Shown: positions 1 to 10,979 of the stretch, one piece after another
Numbering within the stretch: position 1 is the first letter of the stretch
Layout: the number at the start of each line of letters is the position of its first letter
DNA from: Septoria linicola
Taxonomy: Eukaryota; Ascomycota; Dothideomycetes; Mycosphaerellales; Mycosphaerellaceae
Direction: 5' to 3'
NCBI GenBank assembly: GCA_024114885.1
Contig: CP099418.1
Coordinates: 4,402,001 to 4,466,000 of the forward strand
Length of the DNA stretch: 64,000 nt
Notes under the pieces: model-generated
Database searches by the model: none
What the model saw: the letters and a program-made list of their open reading frames with translations, nothing else
What the model was told of the DNA's origin: nothing
Program-made: the position numbers and the translations under genes

Positions 1-3000
1 TGATGATTCAGCGAGAGATAGGGAGAGGAGCATCCGGCCATTAGCTGCATTCAAAATCCATGGCATAGCTCTAGCTGTGCGCAAAAAGATGCTGAAGTTG
101 GATGAGTGTACTCAAGAAATCACAGAGCCACTCTCAAGAGCTTTGACCGCCCTTCTACGGAGACTGCCGCCCCACGAGATCGATGCTGATGCTGAAGTTC
201 TGGACGTCTGTCTGAAAACATGTGCATCACTTGACTTCAATCCGGCGACTACATCACCTGGCTCATCCAGTACTGCTTTCACGATCAGTCGCGGGATATC
301 TTTACTTGCTGAGCAGACTAATGCAAGCGAAACCGCCTGCGTGTATGCTCAAGCCGCTGTCGACCAGTGCACTGGATTAGAGCACAACCATGCGCGTCGT
401 ATCGCTGGTCTTGCAAGGCTATGTTCATCAAATGCAGCTCTCGGCAAGTCTGCCAAAGTATCGCAAGTCCAATCAGACGATGACCTACGAGTGGTCGTAC
501 AAGCATTACAGCAGAGTCTCTCCGGTAGTGCAACAGACTACGGATCATTGCTTGCTGAATTGGCACACCTGCTGGAGTGCTTCGCAAGTGGCTTCTCCGA
601 TGACTTGCAGAGGTCATTCACGCGCGCAGCTGCTACATTCGCCTCTCGCTATGCGCGACTCAACCCTGGGAAGCAGATACAGTCCATCAAAGACATCATT
701 TCGAGATCATTGGCAGTGTGCAGGACGACCGAGGATCTTTTGGCCTGGATCACCAAAGACACGGCACAAGCGCTGAGCGGATCCGGCACCCTACGAGAAG
801 TCAGTGCATGGATGGCTCATGAATCGCTTGTGCGAGCATGGTCCGACTCACAATCTGCAGTTCTGCTGAGTAGAGTACTGAAAGGGCTGATCACCAAAGC
901 AGCCGCCAGTCCTGCCGAGAAGAGCATCAGTATAATATATGATGACGAATCTCTAACACCAGGAGAACGCGGTGCTGCCCTGGAGTGGCAACTTCAAGCA
1001 GCGTTCGAGTTAGCACACAAGACGAAGTACAGGCGCTCATTGAATTCTATGATTCCGAATATACTGCACCGACTCATGGCCGTCTATGATGCTCCGACTT
1101 TCCCAATCCGTCGAGCGCGAGTAGCTGCGATGATGATGCGCCATCGTACATTGGGCGGAGACGCGTTCACGCCCAAGCTGCTTCAAGCCGCCGAGTCCGC
1201 AGACAGCATCGACGAAGATCGGCTGGGCCAAGATGAAAAGCTTGTTACGTATCTGGCAGAAGTGCGCGTTTCTGTTGCGATCGCCCGCGGCTTCGAAACT
1301 GGCAACCTCACACCGTCAGCCATGGAAGCACATATCGAGGTATGGCAGCGACTGCTGCACGGCGCTCATAGTGTGGACGCTCTACATCGGGTTATCGAGC
1401 ATCCCCGCGGCTTCGCACAGCAGCTTGCCTCGTTGATGGATTACTTCGGAATGCTTGGGTACAGCAAGATACAGCTGCAGCTCTCGTGCCTAGCAAGCCA
1501 ATTGCAACAACTTCTCCACGATAGAGAGCAGCTCTGCGTCAGTGCGCTTTACTCCGTACGTGCATACTTGCTACAAGGTTATGCGGAACAAGCAGCAGTG
1601 GCTCTTGAGGAGGCGGAGAGCTACCTCTCTGGTGCTGATAATACAAGTCTGGTGGCCTTGGACTTCCAAATTACCAGGGCACAATACTTGTTGTGCGTTG
1701 ATAAGCTGGACGAATGCAATATGGCCTTGCAAAGAGCTGCTAAAGTTCGCTCCGGCTTGGCGGTCGAGTCTGTACGATCACAGCAGAGCAAGTCATACAG
1801 CCTGCATCACGTTCGAGGCTGGATGGTACATTCTCAATACCTTTTCGCAGCAGGTAATACCGAGCAAGCACTGCGTGCAGCGAAGAGATCTGTGAAGGTC
1901 GCAAACAGTATTTGGGCAGGTCTGGAGAAGTCGAGTCCTATCTCAACAATGCCGTCGCCTCAATCTCAAGACGAGCATGTTGTGCGCCCCGTGAATACAT
2001 TGGTGAGGGGCATCAGCAAGCTGAATCTCAAGCCAGTGGATGAGAACACAGCCAGGTCAAGCGCCTCCCAACACAGCGTTGGAGCCGCCTTTTGGGACGT
2101 GGTGCCGCTCATGTGTCAAGCACTAATGCACCTCGCCGATGTCTTCACTCACCACGGTGTCTTTCTCGAAGCCAATTACGCCTCTGAGCACGCCATCAAG
2201 GTCGCAGAAGGAGTTCGCTCGCACGAGCTTCTTTCTCGGGTCCGCTATCATCGCAGCATGTTGCTTGCTAGCGCTGGTAGAGTAGAGGAGGCTGAGCTAT
2301 GCATAGCTCATGAACAAGATCTTGACAGATTGCTGTCTCCATTGACAAAGGTGCAGCAACTGAGGGCCAAAGCAACCATGAGCACGAAGATTGGCGATCA
2401 CGAAGACGCGTTGACCTTCCTACACAAAGCCGAGGCCATCGTGAAGGATGTACAGTCCGAGACGTACATCGCCAGTCTTGGTCGATCTCGGGTCACAGGG
2501 ACAGCTGGTTCAGCATCCAAATCCGCTCACGCAGCAGTGACGGCCAGCTCAGCAACGACAAAGCGCTCGACAACGTCAAGAAAGCTAGCGAAGAATCCGC
2601 GGCCCCCACCGATCAAGTCGGCTCAGAAGACTGTGGAGGTTGTGGTACCAAAGAGTAACACCGCCTGGGGTTCCTGCTACGCTTTACAAAAGCTAGAGGC
2701 CCAGGTGATGCTCCAGAGCACTATACTAGCAGCGAAACTTGGCAGGAGCGACGGCCATACCTTCGCCTGGCTAGCCGAATATTGCCAGATATTCCCTGAC
2801 TCTTTCAGTCGCCGAATGTTCAGCTACCTGGCTGAGATGCAACAGGCGGAGGCTGCCATTGGAGCTGACTTCACTTTCAATGCCTTGGCAGAATCGAACA
2901 TTGCGTTCCCGGCACTCCAGACTATAGACAGAAGGTTGTCATTCGTGCAGTCTACTTTGCAGCCGGCGGTTAAGAAGACTACCAAGACCTCTAAATCAGG

Positions 3001-4987
3001 CAAGGGAGAGAAGCAGACGGAGCTATCGCTCCTGCAAATGCTTCTTGCCGCCAGGCAGCAACTTCAGGCGAAAGACTCAATGCCGAACTTACTGACCACG
3101 AGTGATACGCATAAGCTTTACGCTGCGCTAGCAGACACGTCAATATTGTTGTCGGCGACCTCGGCAGCCAAAGCCACAGAGGTTTTGCACCCGGTCCGAG
3201 AAGCCATGAACGTTGAGTTGCCTCGAATGCACGCTTCGCAATGCCTTTCAGTGGCAGCGAAGTTGGAGAGCGACATTTGCCGGGGCTCTGATCTCCTCTT
3301 GTGGCCAGAGACTGATGTAGCGTCAACAAAGCCGCAATTGTGTGCCTCCGAGTTCCGAAATGACTACGTGAACATAATGCCGCTGCCCTGGACCGCAGTT
3401 TCACTCAGCTTGAATGATGAATGCGACGAGCTATACGTAGCCCGCTATCATAGAGATGAGACGCCACTGCTTCTGCGTCTACCATTTTCACGTCAGAAAT
3501 CAGACGATGACTCCGAAGATCTTTTTGATTTCCAAGTGGGCCGTGCAGAGCTTCAAGAGATTATCGAGCTCTCCAATTATAGCTGTCACAATTCCATGGA
3601 CAGCAGTGTGAAAGGTGCTAAGACGAATTGGTGGAGCGAGCGAGAAGCTCTTGACAGACGACTTCAAGAGCTGCTCATCAACATTGAGAACATCTGGCTT
3701 GGAGGCTTCCGTGGTGCATTGTCTCTCCACGAGAAGGACGACGCGAGGCTAGAGCAGTTCAGAGTGTCTTTTGACGGCATGCTGGACCGCCACCTGCCGT
3801 CACGAAAGGTCAAAGGGTCGAAAAAGATTGCGCTTGACGATCAGATCCTCGAGCTTTTCATTGGGCTTGGCACAGGTCTGGAGGACGATGCAGACCTAGA
3901 CGAGCCGCTGGCAGATTTGCTGTACTTCGTGGTTGACATGCTCCAGTTCAATGGCGAGCGGAACGCTTATGACGAAATTGACTTCGATAGCATGGCCATC
4001 GACGCACTGGATGCTCTGCGTGTGTATTACGATGCGCAGACCGGGCAGAATGATGCGGCACACCTTATACTTGTACTCGACCGACGACTACAAGCATTCC
4101 CGTGGGAGAGTTTGCCATGTCTGGAGAAGACGAGCGTGAGCCGAGTTGACAGTATGCTAACACTGCGTGAGCGCATCGTTGCCATGCGAAATCTCACACA
4201 AGGATCCCAGGAAGATCATATTCACACTATATCAAGGCACTCTGGCGCATACGTCTTGAACCCGTCTGGGGATCTCAAGAGTACGGAGACGAGCTTGGCG
4301 CCGGAGCTATCGAAGCTTGTTCAAGCTGATGGAGCACCATGGACTTCAGTGGTGAAACGCGAGCCAAGTGAAGAAGTGTTCAAAGCAGCGCTTCAGACCT
4401 CATCAAATTTCCTATACTTTGGTCATGGCGCCGGCTCTCAGTATATCCGTCCCAGAACCATAAGGAAAATGGACACGTGCAGTGACGTGGTCTGGCTGAT
4501 GGGTTGCTCTTCGGGCGCAGCAACAGAGTACGATGAACTGGAGTCTTGTTCAGTACCACTTGCGTACCTCCAAGCAGGTCAGGTATCGTCTGAGCGGCCA
4601 TCGAAGTGTATGGCAGTGGTAGCTACGCTCTGGGACGTGACGGACAAAGACATAGATCGATTCTCTCTAGCGGTCGGCCAGGAGTGGGGCCTCTGGCAGA
4701 CAGCGCCAGAGTCGACCAAAGCGCCTGCGAAGACGCCTCGAAAACGCACAGTCGCTGCTGCCACGACTCTGGAAAGAGGAGTAAAGGCTCCCAAGACACC
4801 CAAGATGCGCAAAACGCCTGCGCCTGCACGCACGCCAGCTAGGAGCCGCAGCCGTGTGAGGATAGACGATGGCAAAAAGCAGAGCTTAGTCGAGGCTGTG
4901 ACGAAAGCGCGAGACGCTTGTTTTCTTAGATATCTGAACGGGGCAGCGCCGGTCGTGTACGGCGTGCCAGTCTACCTGGAAGACTAA
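1..4987 (+). CDS. Separase (ESP1/Cut1/BimB-type), 5'-truncated by the window edge
   Basis: Cysteine endopeptidase of clan CD (peptidase C50) that cleaves the Scc1/Rad21 cohesin subunit to start anaphase. The frame is open from base 2 to the stop at 4985-4987, about 1661 visible codons, so the true start lies left of the window. The GTG at 77 is not a credible start, and fungal separases are usually around 2000 residues or more. The long N-terminal part is helical-repeat-like. The protease domain is C-terminal: a His in FGHGAGS (codon at 4424) and a Cys in MGCSSGA (codon at 4505) form the expected dyad, followed by ATLWDVTDKDIDRF. A basic Lys/Arg/Pro-rich linker (about 4720-4870) lies between the domain core and the terminal VVYGVPVYL segment, as is usual for the family. 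No intron is apparent in the visible part. Family assignment is firm. Confidence 0.95.
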   Translation, partial: DDSARDRERSIRPLAAFKIHGIALAVRKKMLKLDECTQEITEPLSRALTALLRRLPPHEIDADAEVLDVCLKTCASLDFNPATTSPGSSSTAFTISRGISLLAEQTNASETACVYAQAAVDQCTGLEHNHARRIAGLARLCSSNAALGKSAKVSQVQSDDDLRVVVQALQQSLSGSATDYGSLLAELAHLLECFASGFSDDLQRSFTRAAATFASRYARLNPGKQIQSIKDIISRSLAVCRTTEDLLAWITKDTAQALSGSGTLREVSAWMAHESLVRAWSDSQSAVLLSRVLKGLITKAAASPAEKSISIIYDDESLTPGERGAALEWQLQAAFELAHKTKYRRSLNSMIPNILHRLMAVYDAPTFPIRRARVAAMMMRHRTLGGDAFTPKLLQAAESADSIDEDRLGQDEKLVTYLAEVRVSVAIARGFETGNLTPSAMEAHIEVWQRLLHGAHSVDALHRVIEHPRGFAQQLASLMDYFGMLGYSKIQLQLSCLASQLQQLLHDREQLCVSALYSVRAYLLQGYAEQAAVALEEAESYLSGADNTSLVALDFQITRAQYLLCVDKLDECNMALQRAAKVRSGLAVESVRSQQSKSYSLHHVRGWMVHSQYLFAAGNTEQALRAAKRSVKVANSIWAGLEKSSPISTMPSPQSQDEHVVRPVNTLVRGISKLNLKPVDENTARSSASQHSVGAAFWDVVPLMCQALMHLADVFTHHGVFLEANYASEHAIKVAEGVRSHELLSRVRYHRSMLLASAGRVEEAELCIAHEQDLDRLLSPLTKVQQLRAKATMSTKIGDHEDALTFLHKAEAIVKDVQSETYIASLGRSRVTGTAGSASKSAHAAVTASSATTKRSTTSRKLAKNPRPPPIKSAQKTVEVVVPKSNTAWGSCYALQKLEAQVMLQSTILAAKLGRSDGHTFAWLAEYCQIFPDSFSRRMFSYLAEMQQAEAAIGADFTFNALAESNIAFPALQTIDRRLSFVQSTLQPAVKKTTKTSKSGKGEKQTELSLLQMLLAARQQLQAKDSMPNLLTTSDTHKLYAALADTSILLSATSAAKATEVLHPVREAMNVELPRMHASQCLSVAAKLESDICRGSDLLLWPETDVASTKPQLCASEFRNDYVNIMPLPWTAVSLSLNDECDELYVARYHRDETPLLLRLPFSRQKSDDDSEDLFDFQVGRAELQEIIELSNYSCHNSMDSSVKGAKTNWWSEREALDRRLQELLINIENIWLGGFRGALSLHEKDDARLEQFRVSFDGMLDRHLPSRKVKGSKKIALDDQILELFIGLGTGLEDDADLDEPLADLLYFVVDMLQFNGERNAYDEIDFDSMAIDALDALRVYYDAQTGQNDAAHLILVLDRRLQAFPWESLPCLEKTSVSRVDSMLTLRERIVAMRNLTQGSQEDHIHTISRHSGAYVLNPSGDLKSTETSLAPELSKLVQADGAPWTSVVKREPSEEVFKAALQTSSNFLYFGHGAGSQYIRPRTIRKMDTCSDVVWLMGCSSGAATEYDELESCSVPLAYLQAGQVSSERPSKCMAVVATLWDVTDKDIDRFSLAVGQEWGLWQTAPESTKAPAKTPRKRTVAAATTLERGVKAPKTPKMRKTPAPARTPARSRSRVRIDDGKKQSLVEAVTKARDACFLRYLNGAAPVVYGVPVYLED

Positions 4988-5457
4988 TAGATATGTATCT
5001 GGTCGAGTAGTCGTCACGAGGAAATCAAGTCTATGACCAATCACTGCCTAGTCATAGTGAAGTCTCCGTGCTGTCAAAGAAGCAAGTCGAGTTACAGTGC
5101 ACCATGCTAGCAATGAGTGACGTGTAATGATAATTGAGTGCAAGTGAGGTGAAGTGAAAGATGATCGGCGCCTAACAAAAGCCCGAAAGCAAACCCTGCG
5201 GGTAAGCCGCAAAGCAAGGGCGATCCAAATCCAAATCCAGCTCATCATTCTTTACGAAACACGACATCTCAGCTGCCATTCCCTCAGCCCCTTCGCACAC
5301 ACTCCGCTGCCCGCCAGTCATAAGAATCCCTCGAGCTTGCCATCTCGATTCCTCAGCATCTCGTCGACGTCGTTGGCCGACGTTCCGTCACTAACGGCCT
5401 GATAGCGCTGCTTTCTTCCCCAAAACACCGTCGCAAACAGCAAACAGCACCTCCAGA
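4988..5457. other. Intergenic: separase 3' end and RRM-gene promoter/5' leader
   Basis: This 470-base gap lies between two genes on the same strand. The segment 5270-5450 is rich in C and T and contains no convincing coding frame, consistent with a promoter and 5' leader for the RNA-binding protein starting at 5458. A short imperfect repeat of 'atccaaatcc' type occurs near 5222-5240. Confidence 0.5.
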
Positions 5458-6663
5458 ATGGCCGACTTGGACACTTACGACGCCGACCAGCGCACCTACG
5501 AAGGTACGTCCGACAGTCTCTGCATGCGCTCTATCAGCACCACCTCTGCCGCGTGAGACTCTTCCTCAGCACGCGAGATCAGCTGCGAGCTTAGCTGCCT
5601 AGCTCCACGTGCCCAGGTGGCTCGACCTCGCGCTTTCTTTGCCTTGCGATCTGGCTTCGAATCAGCACTGACACGACCTGAAACTACAGACGAGCGCGAC
5701 TACCCTCCTCGCGAGCGCTCTCGTTCGCCAGGCCCGGACCGTGACCGGGATGGTGACATTCGCGTGCGCGATGAGCCCTCCAACGGACGAGCTGACCGGT
5801 GCGTGAATGGACATCCGCCGCGACGACAATTCCAAACTGACTTTCGACAGCCCGCCTCCACGCAAGAACAACGCGGACGACGACGATGAGTCCACTAACC
5901 CCGGTTCCAACCTCTTCGTCACTGGCATTCACCCACGTCTGAGCGAGGAAGAAGTCTCGCGCTTGTTTGAGAAGTACGGTCAGGTGGAGAAATGCAACAT
6001 CATGAAGGATCCACACACCCGCGAGAGCCGTGGCTTCGGGTTCGTGAAAATGGTCACATCCGACGAGGCTGATGCCGCAAAGGAGGCTCTCCAAGGCGAG
6101 GTCTACGAAGGTCGTACCTTGAGCATCGAGAAGGCCCGTCGTGCTCGTCCTCGCACTCCAACCCCTGGCAAATACTTCGGACCACCAAAGCGTGGTAAGT
6201 GCAGATTATCGTGATCGGTTCCCAGTTGCGCAGCTTAGCTAACTTTCATCATCAGAGGATCGCCGACCAGGACCAGGCGGACGTGGTGGCTACGGTGGTG
6301 GTCGTGATCGCTACGATGTAAGTACTTGCTGCTTGAGTGAATGTGCACACATTGCTGATCTACTAGCAGGACCGCGGCTACGGCAGACGCGATGACTACC
6401 GTGGTGGTGGCTACCGCGACCGCTATGACGACCGTGGATACGGACGTCGCGACGATTACGGCCCACCTCGTGACCGATACCGTGACGGCGGAGACCGCCA
6501 CGGTGGCGATCGCCGTGGAGGCGGTGGTGGTTACGGAGGTGGTGACCGTCCACCACGCGGACCACCAGGTGACAGCGCCGGCGGCTACGGAGGTGGAGCA
6601 GACTCAGGCTCTCGCGAAGCGCCACCATCTCGCAGCTACGAGGACCGTCGCCGATACGACTAG
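5458..6663 (+). CDS. SR/Tra2-like RNA-binding protein, one RRM and C-terminal RGG/Tyr-rich tail
   Basis: Predicted nuclear RNA-binding protein, probably in pre-mRNA splicing or mRNP assembly. Five exons fit phase and length (855 nt, 284 aa): 5458-5503, 5690-5798, 5851-6194, 6256-6317 and 6370-6663. The N-terminus is an Arg/Ser/Asp-rich segment. The single RRM spans about residues 70-150, with RNP2 LFVTGI and RNP1 RGFGFVKM. After the RRM comes a TPTPGKYFG segment, then a long Gly/Arg/Tyr/Asp-rich tail with many RGG, RYDDRGY and GGYGGG units. Intron 2 is only 52 bp, with a CTGAC branch-like site close to its 3' end. The start ATG follows a C/T-rich leader and continues directly into the exon 1/2 join. 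Tra2-like is the best family fit; orthology to one named splicing factor is inference. Confidence 0.9.
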
Positions 6664-7950
6664 GCAGCGTTGCGGGCTAACCAAACAGGCGTCACGGAGC
6701 ATGCTACGGATTTACGCATCATGAGTCGCTAGGCAGACTGCATCCGAGGAGTTCTTTGCTGGAATCGGCTGATCCCATGTACTACTACAACTTCCCTTTT
6801 CACCCGGTGCGACTTCAGCATGTGTTATTAGCGGGCCCCGAGAAAGAGCAGCACGTCGACACACTTCGACAAGCGGCAGTGAGTTGGTGCAGACAGCTCT
6901 TCGACATTTCAGTCGCAGGACACGTACCACAACCTTTTTTCGGCATTCAGTATCAGACGATCAGACAGCACCTCCACTACACTATCACTTTGGTCCGCCA
7001 CGTCGACACCTTGCAGAGTCGCTGTCAGCAATGGCATAGACGCTCTTCCTATGCATTACACTTCGTGGCATGGCTCACCTCGCGACATCCGCACCTCGCG
7101 ACCTAGACCAAGTCAGCTTTTTTATGTCCATCTTCGCATCCCACGTTCGCCTTTGACGACCTCGATAATCCGCAGTCCGGTAAAGTCAGCAGTTCCCCGA
7201 GATTCAGCATCTTCACGCGCATCGGCAAGCACGTCGTCCCTTGCATCCGCACCTTACGTATCTGGAGAAGGTTCTCGCGGATCAGTCAACTTGATCCAAG
7301 CACACACACCAAGCACATTCAAGTCATCGGCTGACTACTTGACAGATTTGGATGATCCTATGGACTTCTTCCAACGCGCAATATTGAGAGCCTGCATCAC
7401 CAGACCTGGACCGATTATTTACACTCTTACGATGTGTTGCTATGCTTGATGAGCTATGCTGCCCCAGAGCTTCGTCGCATAAGTCAGACACACGATCATG
7501 CATGACTCAGGACAGAAGTCTGCGATTGGTAGCGGTAAGGTAAGTTTGTTATGTTGCTCGCTGCGATCCAAAGCAGCTTTCTTTTGTCATCCAATCAAGC
7601 TTGAGCCATATAGGATCGTTAGATGAACACAAATGGCGCTCGTATAGACATGAGACAGAGGTCGTATACTTTTGCAAAATATATGTTTCTGTTCATTGAT
7701 CGACTGTTCTTGGTCATTGCTGTACAATAATGCAAGGTTTCGCTTTCGCAAAGCTCGTAAACGCGTCGCGTCATGTTTATGTGTGCCGCGTGTTCCTAGC
7801 TGCTGATCGTAACAACGACAATAATGCTGTAACGTGCTAGCGGTTGGTCTGGGAGGACAACAGTCAGCACCGTCATGGAGGGCGATTGACATTCGTTGAT
7901 TGTCGCTCGTCGTCTGCTCGCCCACCACGGCTTTTCCTCGTCGCCGCTCA
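6664..7950. other. Intergenic, no recognised gene
   Basis: A 1.29 kb gap. Two overlapping plus-strand open stretches, 6756-7106 and 7051-7449, lack any recognisable domain. The second has a Ser-rich composition. They could be 3' UTR of the RRM gene, an unannotated small gene or chance. From 7560 to 7950 the DNA is mixed AT-richer sequence leading into the next gene's start. Confidence 0.4.
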
Positions 7951-9237
7951 ATGCTCCGTCGGTTCATCAGCTTTGTCCTCATTGCGTGCTGCAGCTCCGT
8001 GCTGTTTGTGTCCGTCTTCTACCACCTCTCATGGCGCCAAATCCAGCCAGCAGCGTTCAGAGGAGAAGGGCAGAGACCGACGGAGGATGTGTCACCGGGC
8101 GATGAAGATACTGTGCTTGACATGCGGCCTGGAGGCTCCGCGAATCTGCCCAAGCACATGTTCAACGAGCCCAAGATCGATTCTACGAGTCCATATCCAC
8201 TTGGAGCTACAAAACCTGCTGGGAGCAACTACACTCGAACGCTCATTCTCCCGCGACTGAAGAGCGAGGACACATCATGGATGCAACAAGAGCTGGGAGA
8301 TATGATCGAGGCCGGACTGCTCACGCCAGCTGTATACACGGTCAACGATCGCAAAGCAAAACTGCACCCACCGAAGAACAAAGGCCACGAAGTAATGGTA
8401 TACTTGAGCTACATCATCGACTTCTACGACCAGCTCCCCGATGTAAGCATCTTCATGCACGCGCATCGCTACGCATGGCACAACAACGAGCTGCTCGATA
8501 CTGATGCTGCGCAAATGGTGCGGCACCTCAGTCCCGAACGCGTCACGAGAGAGGGCTACATGAATTTGCGCTGCCATTGGGATCCAGGCTGTCCTACATG
8601 GCTTCATCCCGGCTCTACAAAAGACAACTACGACAAACCCGAGGAAGTGCTGCTGGCCGAATGCTGGAGCGAGCTCTTCCCCATGGACCCGGTCCCCAGC
8701 GTCCTCGCTCAAGCATGCTGTGCTCAATTCGCTGTGTCCAGAGAGCGCATTCTTGCCACGCCCAAGATGCGCTACATCGTCATGCGCGACTGGCTCATCC
8801 GTACCGAACTCACAGACTACCTCAGCGGCAGGATCTTCGAGCATATCTGGCAGTATATCTTCACTGCAGCGCCTGTACATTGTCCGTCCATGAGTGCGTG
8901 CTACTGTGATGGGTACGGATTGTGTTTTGGCGGGCCAGAGGAGTTTGATCATCACTTTGAGCTCAAGTATCGCAAGACTAAGCTTGATGAGGAGTTGCAC
9001 GCTTGGGAGCTGAAGGCGAAGGCGATTGAACAGGCGAAGACTATGGATGGGAGTTTGCGAGAGGAGGCTCAGGTTGCTGTGCCGGAGCTGGGGAAAGACA
9101 AGGAGTTAGATGGGAAAATTAAAGTGCTGAAAGCGGAGATGGAAAGGCTTAGGATCGAGGCCCTGAACCGAGGAAAGTCTCCCAAGCAGCGAGCAGTCGA
9201 GTCAGGACGCGAGTGGAATGAAGGAGACGGTTTCTAG
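7951..9237 (+). CDS. DUF3431 family protein, single N-terminal membrane anchor
   Basis: Fungal protein of unknown biochemical function. The ATG at 7951 is chosen because the open frame upstream begins only with a TTG and the ATG opens a typical anchor: a short basic start (MLRRF) then about 17 hydrophobic residues. That predicts a type II membrane or secretory-pathway protein of 428 aa. The DUF3431 core runs from about residue 105 (VYTVND) through the conserved EVMVYLSYIIDFYDQLPD and IFMHAHRYAWHNN segments to about residue 330. Several Cys residues in the core (CHWDPGCP, QACCAQF, CYCDGYGLCFGG) suggest disulphides. The last 70 residues are charged and probably coiled. No intron. Family assignment is confident; function is unknown. 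Confidence 0.88.
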   Translation: MLRRFISFVLIACCSSVLFVSVFYHLSWRQIQPAAFRGEGQRPTEDVSPGDEDTVLDMRPGGSANLPKHMFNEPKIDSTSPYPLGATKPAGSNYTRTLILPRLKSEDTSWMQQELGDMIEAGLLTPAVYTVNDRKAKLHPPKNKGHEVMVYLSYIIDFYDQLPDVSIFMHAHRYAWHNNELLDTDAAQMVRHLSPERVTREGYMNLRCHWDPGCPTWLHPGSTKDNYDKPEEVLLAECWSELFPMDPVPSVLAQACCAQFAVSRERILATPKMRYIVMRDWLIRTELTDYLSGRIFEHIWQYIFTAAPVHCPSMSACYCDGYGLCFGGPEEFDHHFELKYRKTKLDEELHAWELKAKAIEQAKTMDGSLREEAQVAVPELGKDKELDGKIKVLKAEMERLRIEALNRGKSPKQRAVESGREWNEGDGF

Positions 9238-9340
9238 TGAGCCTTCTCGAGTCGCAAATGCATGCACTCGCTCTTTCGAGCAATTCCTATCAGCAACAGA
9301 CGCCACGCCCACGTGCCGCAATTTCATACTCCGTAGTCCC

Positions 9341-10979
9341 TCAAGTACGCTGAACTGTCGACAGCTTAACATGAAGCGGCTTCTTGAACCACGCACCATA
9401 ATTCTTCTGATCAAGCCAATCTCCCGTCCTCTCCGCATCCAGCTCAATATCGAAGTTGAACAAAACGCTCGCCAACATCAAGCGCATCTCAGCATAAGCC
9501 AAATTGCTTCCAATACAGTTCCAACTACCAATCACAAACGGTTGAAAAGCTTGCTTGTCGTCATGAGCAAACTCTTCGGGTGCGTCGGGGAGCCATCTCT
9601 CGGGGCAGAATTCGTGCGGATAGGTGAAATTGGTGGAATCGTGGTTCATGGCGTATTGACAGAGGTGGATGGCTGTGTTTTCGGGGATCCACTTTCCCAG
9701 GACAATGCCGCCGCTGGCTGGAGGGATGCGTTGGAGTTGGTCTGGGACGGCTGGGAAGATTCGCATCGTCTCGTCTGTCAAATGTATTAGCAGTGGTGTT
9801 GAGAGCTCGTTGCCGTGCTTGGTGGACGGCTTACCTATGACAGCGAGCATGTACGGCAGGCGAGCTACGGAGTACACATTGATCTCGTCGTCGGTTTTGA
9901 ATGTCGTTCGGTTCTCTTCCAGTAGTCTCTCCATGACATCGGGGTGCTTTAGCAGCAGGTACGTGGCTGCGCGCAGAGTTGTAGCACTGGTCTCAGCACC
10001 ACCCAGGACCAGGACTCCAGCATTGTTCGTCATCTCTGCGATGCTCATACCCTCACCAGAGGCGTTGTCACCTTCGCTCTTGATGAGTACCTGGTCCCAG
10101 AAGTCTCCTCGAGGTTCGCCGCCATAGGCAGCTCGCTTTTTCGTCAGTTGGCTGGCGAGCATGAAGTTCTTCTTTCGACCCTCCAACAGTGCAGGGTCAG
10201 TGAAGAAGGGTATAAGCCTCGACAACCCATATTCTCTGCATATGACGGATTGTGTGATGTATTTCAGGTTGCCCAGAATCGCTGGGATCCATTCGTGTAC
10301 ACGTCGCTCTTCAAGGCCTTGGAAGCTTTCTGAAGTGTCGCAAAAGTATCAGCAATGTCTTCGAAAGAGCCGTGCGCGGTCGCGTTGTGGTCTTACCACC
10401 CCAAGCAAGTTCACCAATGACATCGAAAACAGCGCAAGTGTACCAGTCCACTATGTCCACGGACGTCGTGCCATCGGCCTGTTCACTCAGTCGGTTGACT
10501 CGAAGGTCAACATATTGCTTGATACGCGGCTCTTGCTCCCTTAAGCCTTTGTCACTGAAAGCGTGAGATAGCAGACGCCTAAATCTTGCATGCTCCTCAC
10601 GCGGGCCAGTCAGTATCGAGTGAGAGCCGTTCGGAGGATATTGAATCTTCCTGGGATCTTTTGGAAATTCTTGCTTCGCCGTGTAGACTTCTTTCCAAGC
10701 TCGCGAGTCCGTGATACTGATCTCGTCTGGCGCAACACGAATTTCCTTGCCATAAATATTGTGCTGTTCATGCAGGGCTTGAGGCAGCGTTCCCACATAG
10801 ACGTAGTAGCTCATCGGTATGCTCGATATGCGCCATAGCAGCGGTCCTGGATAGGAACGGAGTGGATGGAAGAATAAGTTGTAGATAGCGCGCCAAAGCA
10901 ATTAGAGAAAAGGAGCGGCAATGGTAAGAGTGAGGAGATGCCCGCTGCTCTGCAAGGGAGGAAGGTGCAATAGAGCCAT
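9341..10979 (-). pseudogene. Cytochrome P450 (CYP65/isotrichodermin C-15 hydroxylase-like) with a premature TAA in the N-terminal anchor
   Basis: Haem monooxygenase of the fungal secondary-metabolism or detoxification type. Three exons on the minus strand, 10979-10397, 10329-9835 and 9774-9341, total 1512 nt (503 codons plus stop), and both introns keep phase. Family marks are NLFFHPLRSYPGP near the start, GGAETSATT (I-helix, oxygen binding), DETMR (ExxR) and a haem loop FVIGSWNCIG with the Cys codon at 9517-9515. An in-frame TAA occupies 10904-10902 (codon 26), inside the hydrophobic anchor and just before the conserved NLFFHPLR. No GT donor lies between the ATG and this stop, and the first AG after it would remove the conserved segment, so splicing cannot explain it. 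The rest of the frame is intact, so the lesion is recent, strain-specific or an assembly error. Confidence 0.85.

Noticed and set aside
8275..9000. 241-codon minus-strand frame over the DUF3431 gene
   Set aside because: Antisense shadow; the plus-strand protein has clear family motifs.
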